Below are positions 57,036 to 64,000 of a stretch of DNA of 64,000 nt, one piece after another. The translations under genes were made by a program, and so were the position numbers. Positions within the stretch are counted from its first letter, which is position 1; each line of letters begins with the position of its first letter. Below the pieces are notes generated by a model that ran no database searches, was not told the DNA's origin, and saw nothing but the letters and a program-made list of their open reading frames with translations. The stretch is taken from positions 2,108,001 to 2,172,000 of the forward strand of contig NC_052487.1 of assembly GCF_009730915.1 (NCBI RefSeq). The letters are read 5' to 3'. This stretch comes from Dioscorea cayenensis subsp. rotundata (lineage: Eukaryota; Streptophyta; Magnoliopsida; Dioscoreales; Dioscoreaceae).

Positions 57036-57262
57036 GAAAAGGTGCACAAAAAAGTGTACAGCCTAACAAATTTTTTTGAATGACTTTCTCCGTTCTCTGT
57101 TATTGGCATGGGCAAAGTCCAGCATCAACAGATGCATCATGTTTGCCAAACAAAAATCCAGGTTTTGATCCAGGCTCCACGAAAGCATTGTGGGAAAATA
57201 ATAATCACAATTTGACAGGCAAAGAATAGTACAACAACCTAGTTGCATCCACCACTGAATTG

Positions 57263-59951
57263 TTAGAAATTCTTCAAAATTTTTTCTTTGGAAACTCCAT
57301 CAGCCACAAGAACTGATGTTACATCCTGCAATAATACACATTGCAGGAAAATCAGTAAACAGTAATCATGATCTGAATGGGATTGTTAACTGCATATGAT
57401 CATCAATTAGAAAACTTCAATCATGCACAATAAACTAACGAATGCCTGTTCACCTCAGCCATCTGTTTGTGCCCGCAAAGAACTGCACCGGTTGATGAAG
57501 GATTTACCAGTTCTTTAGCTTTAGAGAATGCAGCCTGTATTATATTTGACAAGGAGTTGAGCAAATTAGACATATAAGTTTTTGCTATGGGGATTAAATA
57601 TGTTTAAACATGAAATGCTTTGAAATGTACCTGAACATAGCCATGTTCTCCTTTCCATTTATCTTCTGGTCTAGACAAAACAGGTATGATCTTAACACCG
57701 GTAGATTCCCAGTACTCAAACCTATCCTACAAGAGAGCAATAAAAATTTTATTTCTAAAATAAGCTTTTGTCTAGAAATTTTTTTAACATGTTATGAAAT
57801 TTGAGTTTGCATAATTGGCACCTGATAGGCCATTCTTTGAAGATTTCTAGCCCCATAATATAGCCTCACATCTGATCTTTCATTTGCATTGAAACCTGAC
57901 TCAATAAGGGAGCGAATTGGACTGCCAAAAGAAAGTAAAATGAAAGAATTCAACAAAGAGTCGCATAAATAATTCGGAATAATACCATATTAGTTATTAA
58001 TCATTCCTACCCAGGCATGAACTACCATATGTGATTATGTCTCATGCTTATTCCTATTCATTACATGATATATTTCAGCAATTTGGACAATTTTCCATTG
58101 TTTAGAGACTCATGTTCCCTCTTAGTAAGACATCAGGTTAATTGCCATAATAACAAAAATGGATCCAAGGTCAGTGGCCATGGCATACAAGCTGAACATT
58201 AATAGCACACAAAATGCATCTTATAGTACAAAATAGATGCTGTTTTGTCCTTACAATCATCTACATTCTACCAAATATTGCCACAACCAAGGTAATAGTC
58301 TTTGCTTTATATATTACATCAAAAATCATGTAAATCGTGAACACTGAGTTAAAAATGATCTGCCTCTCGCAAAATAGGAATGCCTTTAACTAAACCAAAA
58401 AACCAAAAGGCAACATATATCCCATTCTACACAGGAATCAAAGTAAATACTCATTGAAAATTCAACCTTTCTATATATCTTCATGCCATTTTCTCCTAAT
58501 TCACATATAATGATCACCATCAACCTATTGCACATTGTTGGATCCCCTTTAGTTTAATTTCTATCCACCTGAAACTATTTTGAGTTAAATTTAGAATAAA
58601 AAAACTAACAATGTCTCTTCCATAATTCAATGCCATGCTAGAAGCCAATACTCAAAGGTAAATGTATTAATTTTGTAGTTTATATATCCAAGAATTTCTA
58701 GGAAACTTGCAAACACTCCAATGAATAAAGCTTCAATATTTTCTCATCAAAAATCAAAAAATCATTCTTTTGAATTCCTATTTTTCCATAATTTAATGCC
58801 ATGCTAGAAGCCAATACTCAAAAGGTAATTGTAATAATTTTGTAGTTAATATATATCGAAGAATTTCTAGGCAACCTGCAAACACTCTAATGAATAAAGC
58901 TTCAATATTTTCTCATCAAAAACAAAAATTATTCGTTCGAATTCCCTTTCTTTCCATAGTTCAATCTCTTCCATAATTCAATGCCATGCTAGAAGCCAAT
59001 ACTCAAAGGTAAATGTAATAATTTTGTAGTTTATATCTGTCCAAGAATTTCTAGACAACTTGCAAACGCTCTAATGAATAAAGCTTCAATATTTTCTCAT
59101 CAAAAAACAAATAATATTCTTTTGTATTCCCTTTCTTTCTATGGTTCAATCTCTTCCATAATTCAATGCCATGCTAGCCATTACTCAAAGGTAAATGTAA
59201 TAATTTTGTAGTTTATAATGAATAAAGCTTCAAAATTTTCTCATCGAAAAATCAAAAAATTATTCTTTTGAATTCCTATTTTTCCATAATTCAATCTCAG
59301 TTACGTTTTGTGAAAAATCCATCACCTCAGAAATTCACAGGAAATCAAAACTCAATTAAAAAATTCTCCAACCCTAACCCTAGAAATGCATAAATCATAG
59401 ATAATTCTACAGAAAATTGACCTGATTCCGGAGCCGGTGGCGAAGATCAAGACGGATTGGAACGCATCAGCCGGAGAGATCCGATGGATCTCGAATCCTT
59501 TGCCCATGACGGCACTAAGCTCAACAACGTCACCACTCCGCAACCCGCACAGCAACTCTGCGACGGATCCAGCGATCTTTTTCACAAGGAACTCGAACTC
59601 ACCAGTTGGGGACGAATCAAGGGAGGGAGGCGGAGAAGCGATGGCGAGGAAAGATGGTTTCTCGGAGCCGGGGAGGCGGACCTGGAGGTACTGACCGGGG
59701 GAGGTGTAGGAGGAGGCGAGGTCTCCGGCGTCGATGGAGATGTGGAAAAGGGAGCCGTCAGCGGAGGCGGGGTGGATGGTGGTGACGGGGGCTTCGGTCC
59801 AGAGGGTGGTGTCTGGACGGGCGGCCGCAGCGGCGGCGAGGGAGAGGCGGCGGCGAAGGGGGAGGAGAGGGCGGAGGAGAGAGGAAGGCATGGGGCGGAG
59901 GAGGAGCGAAGGAGGTGGAGACGAAGCCGAAAGGAGCGCAAGCGTAGCCAT
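57263..59951 (-). CDS. FAD/NAD(P)-binding oxidoreductase, chloroplastic (fruit protein pKIWI502 type)
   Basis: A member of the ferredoxin-NADP reductase superfamily, related to the kiwifruit protein pKIWI502 and Arabidopsis At1g15140. The physiological electron partner is unknown. Exons: 59951-59422, 57921-57822, 57726-57631, 57534-57454, 57325-57263; 870 nt, 289 residues; all GT-AG. Residues 1-45 are Leu/Ser/Pro/Arg-rich with an Ala run, a plastid transit peptide. The FAD domain includes SPGQYLQVRLPG, FEFLVKKIAGSVAELLCGL and SAVMGKGFEI. The NAD(P)-binding part starts FATGSGISPIRSLIESG and continues DVRLYYGARNLQRMAYQ, then AVLCGHKQMAE. The last residues are KEKILKNF. Start: first ATG of the transit peptide. 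Intron 1 is 1.5 kb and holds satellite-like repeats. Confidence 0.93.
58600..59300. repeat. ~170-185 bp tandem repeats in intron 1 of the pKIWI502-type gene
   Basis: Four diverged units recognised by AATGCCATGCTAG at about 58629, 58796, 58979 and 59164, each followed by ACTCAAAGGTAA(T/A)TGTA, TTTTGTAGTT and TGAATAAAGCTTCAA. The last unit is shortened. Spacing is 167, 183 and 185 bp. Confidence 0.85.
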
Positions 59952-60081
59952 TTTATTATAGAGAATGAGAGAATGAGAGAGAGTTCGAGTCAGCGCCGCC
60001 GCCAGAAAGGTCGGAGTTTTGCTTTTGAGGATGAGGTATATATATATATATATTTATGCTTTTCAAAAGAAAAAAAAAATA

Positions 60082-60122
<41 letters not shown>

Positions 60123-60654
60123 TAGAGAGAGAACACCAGTTGCGGACGGTGGTAGAACGTCCGTTGTGCTCGACCGTGGTAGAACGTCCGCAGTTGAGCA
60201 CAGTACTAAATAGGGTGCTACAGTGAAAGATAATTAGAGTTAGTTGGGTTACTTAGTTTTTTTTATTTGTAAAATAGGGTTAGACAGTTTAAATTTGTTC
60301 AGATACTGTGCACAAATTAATTGAATGGTTTAGATCAAATTAATGTGCATATGAATATTGGATTTCTTCTGTATTTATGTTTTTATTAAAAAAAAAAAAT
60401 ATTTGGAGTTAGCTCACAGTGAGGATATATTACTGTATATTTTTGACTTGTCTTATCTACTTTGTCAGAATTTATATATATATATATATATTAGATAATT
60501 AATATATTATTTCATCAGAAGGTTTATAGTCTAGCAGTATTTGGCTCCATGTGAAAAATAAGAGAGATGAATGACTAACTGTGGGCACAGGTTAGACAAT
60601 CAATTTCCGGTGCGTGTGTACATCCTTAATATATATGGCTTATCGCTTTCATTG

Positions 60655-60694
<40 letters not shown>

Positions 60695-61440
60695 GCTACT
60701 TCATCTGTAATGACTTGTATTTAAACAATACAATTTTTTAGAAAAAAAAAAATTACTTTTTCTGTCTATTAAAATGTATTATATGTAATTCATAAAAATC
60801 AAACTTTTATTGTTTAATAATATTTATTTACTTTCTCCAGGTCGCATTAGATGAATAACTGATATCATTATCATTTTATTTTTTAATTTAACTGATAGGA
60901 AAGTATATCAAACATATACTTAAAGCCTCTTTGCTGCTAAACTAAAAAGTAACAACAAAGATTAGAGGTACATTTTATTTCTTTATTTCTGTGTTCTAGG
61001 ACAAGAGGCTGGTTCATCAAGGGAAAAAAAAAATGTTTGCAATCTGGATTATATATTTTGCAAAGTTAATATATCTTTTGGTGTTTAAACTGTTATATTA
61101 AAAAAAATTAATATGTTACATTAAAAATTAAGATTAAAAAAAACTCACAAACGTATCAAAATGAGGTAACAAGCCAGAGATGGTAAAGCGTAATTTGTCT
61201 TGATGATTTGTCACAACAACCAGTTAAGTCTTCGCTCACATCTCTTCTATTTAAGGACACAAGTGCCTTTACCAACTTAAACTAATTTCCTTTAGGGCAT
61301 TTGGTGCGTTACTTGTGCCAATCAACATCATCATCAGTTACCAACCACTAAGTCATTTATTAATAATCGAACCATTAAAACTATTTATAAATAATAAGAG
61401 TTCAAATCAGGAGTAAAAAAATATATTTTTGAAAATATAA
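59952..61440. other. Promoter side of the oxidoreductase gene and AT-rich intergenic DNA
   Basis: (AT)n runs at 60038-60053, 60083-60122, 60474-60491 and 60658-60691. 60150-60300 holds a TA-flanked repeat with GTAGAACGTCCG twice (60154 and 60181), related in inverted orientation to 40180-40480. No gene seen. The upstream GAGAGA-rich leader of the oxidoreductase is at 59960-59990. Confidence 0.55.
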
Positions 61441-61448
61441 GTAATGAT

Positions 61449-61957
61449 TAGTGGTGTCAAACAGGCTGGCCCAGGATGGCCCGGGCCCATATGGCCCACG
61501 CACTATACGGGCCAGCATGACCCATCTAGAAATCGTGCCGTCTGAGACGTGCCATAACCACCTAACGTCACCCAAAGATACTACCCTGACCCTGTTATAT
61601 TATATTTATATTTTTTTATTTTTAAACCCCAAAAATATAAAAAAAAATACCTTAAATTTGCTAAAAAAATATAAAAAAATATCCTAAAAATTCAAAAACA
61701 TGAACTAAAAAGCTTTTATCGACTAAAAAAATATACAAAAAAAAACTCAGATTTGGCGTCTTGGGACCACGTCTGGTCGAAGCGGGTCTCGAGTCAGGTT
61801 GGCGCAGGGTCGCAAACCCCTAGCCCAAAGACGTCCCAGGGGTTTGGGTCGTGCAGCCCAAGCACTGCGATCAGTAGCACCATGCTTGGGCCAAGCACGG
61901 CCCAACTCGTGTCGGGCCGCGCTGGGCCCGGCCGGCACGGCCCGTTTAATACCACTA
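61449..61957. mobile_element. hAT-like MITE, 8-bp target duplication
   Basis: It starts TAGTGGTGTCAAACAGGC and ends with the complement of TAGTGGTATTAAACGGGC. GTAATGAT flanks it on both sides (61441-61448 and 61958-61965). The subterminal parts are rich in GGCCC/GGGCC motifs, as in many plant hAT MITEs. The centre is AT-rich. No transposase. Confidence 0.88.
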
Positions 61958-61965
61958 GTAATGAT

Positions 61966-63380
61966 TATATGTTGGTGATCCTATATCCCATATGTGTATG
62001 GGTTATATTCTCATTTACTCTACTGAGATTTGTGCATGTTATTTTTTTAATAATATAATCTTTGACCTAGGAAAAAAAAATCATTATCATCAACTTATAA
62101 AACTACCCAGTTTTACAACTTTTTCCACTATGTTCCCATAACTCGTCAATCTCCATATTATTAAATTTTTTAAGTATCAAACTCACACACGAAAAACACA
62201 AAAATAAGAAACATAAAATTTAATAATGTAGTTTGGCACAACGTGTCTATGTCTCAAGACCAGTCTCTTATGATTAAATCTATTAAAAAAAGTAAAACAA
62301 AAAAATTAAGTCTTACAAGATGCAAGGAAACACATTTCACTCGTTGACAATCAACACACAATCTCATTTTTGAAGGCGGGTGACTTAACCAATCTCAATC
62401 CTGTGTTGACACTACATTCTTTCACCAAGGTTCTAAATAAATGGTCAAAACAAATGGGAACCCATTCTTAGCTTTTTAATTTAATTTGTGTTTTTTTCAT
62501 CATCAATCTCTCTCTCTTAGTTTGGTGTTGATATGTGATAGTGATAAATAAACATCATATTTAGTTACTTTTCTTTGTATTTTATATTTATTAGCTATGT
62601 TGAGTCTTGATTATGGATTTTTTATATTGTCTGAACTGTGGTTATTCATTGATTTTTAAAATTTGCTTAGTTCATGCATGCTCGGAAGAGCTGTCTATTA
62701 TTATATTTTTTACTAAATTGTTTTGTTCTAGCAATTGAAATTTATGTTGATTCTTTCATTCATTTTAACACATTTAAGTATATTTGAGAGGCATGTTTTG
62801 GATGTACTCCATCCGTTATTTTTACTTGTCATATTTACATAATTCACACAGATTAAGAAATGTCGGTTAAATCTAGTTGGTTATTTATATTTTATAAAAA
62901 ATTTATTACTTTTCAAAACTATCTCTATTTAAAACTCCACTAAGTGGAGTATATGATTTAATGCTTAATTGATTGTGATTTATTACAAATTGTACAAGTA
63001 CGTTAAATTAAAATAATAAATTAAAAATAATTATTTAATATAATATAAAATTTTTAATATGATAAGAACAAGGAAGAACTCCAAAACATGATAAATAAAA
63101 ATGAACGGAGAGAGTATAACTGAGGGTTACTCCTTCGGAAGATGCATATGATTTTTTTGGGAAAAAAACTTGGGAGACTGTTCAACATTTTAAACCATTG
63201 TGATTTTCCAAAAAAAAAAATCATAGATTTGTGCATTTTTGCAAAAACATCCCCTAAAGAACAAATATAAAAATTGAAATGATTGGGCTTTTCTGCAAAA
63301 ATACATAAAGATCTACAATTTTGCAGAAAGACCCCCAGAATATAAAAAATTAGCTGAACTAAATATGGCCACGCCAGCAC
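61966..63380. other. AT-rich intergenic stretch
   Basis: No gene, element with clear ends or RNA gene recognised. Contains poly-T/poly-A tracts and scattered short repeats. 63381-63671 is the probable promoter and leader of the next gene (CT-rich run at 63600-63660). Confidence 0.5.
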
Positions 63381-63671
63381 GAACTCTGGACAAGCCGGAC
63401 ACCGTCCAAAGGCTCATCGAAACCGCCCCATGCTTTGCTATTCCCATCCAAACATCAAAGATCAAACACACTATTCTTGACCGTCAATACAGCCTCGAGA
63501 TCAAAACACGATCTCCATCTATGCTTTGTTTACGGCTGAGATCCTCTGAACAGAACAATCGCTGTTCCACTCAATGTAGCGGATCGTGTTCCCCTGAATA
63601 CTCGCCTCTTCTTCTCCATCCCTCGCGCTTTCTCACTCTTTCTCTTTCGATCTCGATCTCGATCCATTGCG

Positions 63672-63892
63672 ATGGCGGGGATAAGGTGGCCACCGGAGGA
63701 TTCCGATCTGTTTCCGGCGAGGCCGGCGGGGGCGACGGTGACGGAGCTGATCTCCGATGATGATAGGTCAGTGGCGGCTGATTCGTGGTCAATCAAGAGC
63801 GATTATGGCAGCACTCTCGACGATGAGCAGCGCCATGTCGATGCCGCGGAGGTTCTTTCAGCTTCCAATTTCCCTGCGGCGTCTGATTACAG
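63672..63892 (+). CDS. Probable METTL10/AR401-like lysine methyltransferase, first exon only
   Basis: The exon encodes MAGIRWPPEDSDLFPARPAG, then a conserved-looking block DDDRSVAADSWSIKSDYGST and LDDEQRHVDAAEVL, ending SDY with AG before a GTGCCT donor at 63893. This acidic N-terminal block resembles plant SAM-dependent methyltransferases of the AR401/EEF1A-lysine methyltransferase type (from memory of the family). The methyltransferase domain itself would lie right of the window, so the identity rests on the N-terminus only. Start: ATG in a GCGATGGCG context. Confidence 0.5.
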
Positions 63893-64000
63893 GTGCCTTC
63901 GTTGTCTCTGATTGTCTTTGGTTTCAGATGTCAATAAATTTCTGGTTTTTTGTGCCTTTTGGTTGCCCTAGGGTTTCATGCTGCGAAAACCGTACGTTTG

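Noticed and set aside
59457-60116. 219-codon Gly/Arg/Glu-rich open frame on the plus strand
   Set aside because: Antisense to the transit peptide and FAD domain of the pKIWI502-type gene, then runs into an AT repeat. Composition artefact.

Overview
The window is nuclear DNA of a flowering plant. Evidence: genes of 5 to 19 or more exons with GT-AG introns, nuclear-encoded organellar proteins with transit peptides, AT-rich intergenic DNA, plant LINEs with an RNase H tail, Tourist-like and hAT-like MITEs and tRNA-derived SINEs. The mitochondrial ATP synthase beta sequence and the MITE repertoire fit a monocot outside the grasses, but this is an inference; the species cannot be named from the sequence.

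Layout. 1-7.7 kb: most of an organellar leucyl-tRNA synthetase gene (minus), whose last exon(s) lie beyond the left edge, with a Ty3/gypsy remnant at the edge. 8.4-37.6 kb: a tandem cluster of three intact MATE (DETOXIFICATION) transporter genes, all minus strand and all with the same 8-exon, 478-codon structure (8384-11280, 18779-21320, 31137-33658), separated by LINE, hAT, Tourist-like and SINE insertions and one solo LTR. 37.8-45.7 kb: a GCK-domain protein gene and the mitochondrial ATP synthase beta-subunit gene (plus). 46-53.5 kb: repeats, a possible 45-residue mini-gene and an F-box/DUF295-like gene with a stop codon in the F-box. 53.6-56.5 kb: a His/Ser/Asp/Lys-rich nuclear-type protein with a multi-exon 5' leader. 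57.3-60 kb: a plastid FAD/NAD(P) oxidoreductase of the pKIWI502 type (minus). 63.7 kb to the end: the first exon of a probable METTL10/AR401-like methyltransferase.

The most informative structure is the MATE cluster. A stretch running from inside exon 1 of the first MATE gene (about 11159) to about 25495 was duplicated in tandem to give 25496-37572. The join preserves a 119-bp orphan piece of MATE1-type exon 1 and shows a 3-bp microhomology (CTT). The two copies have since taken up different mobile elements, several with exact target-site duplications and with the empty site visible in the other copy. I found no CRISPR array, operon, phage or prokaryotic system. The genes are housekeeping or transport genes that do not form an obvious joint pathway.
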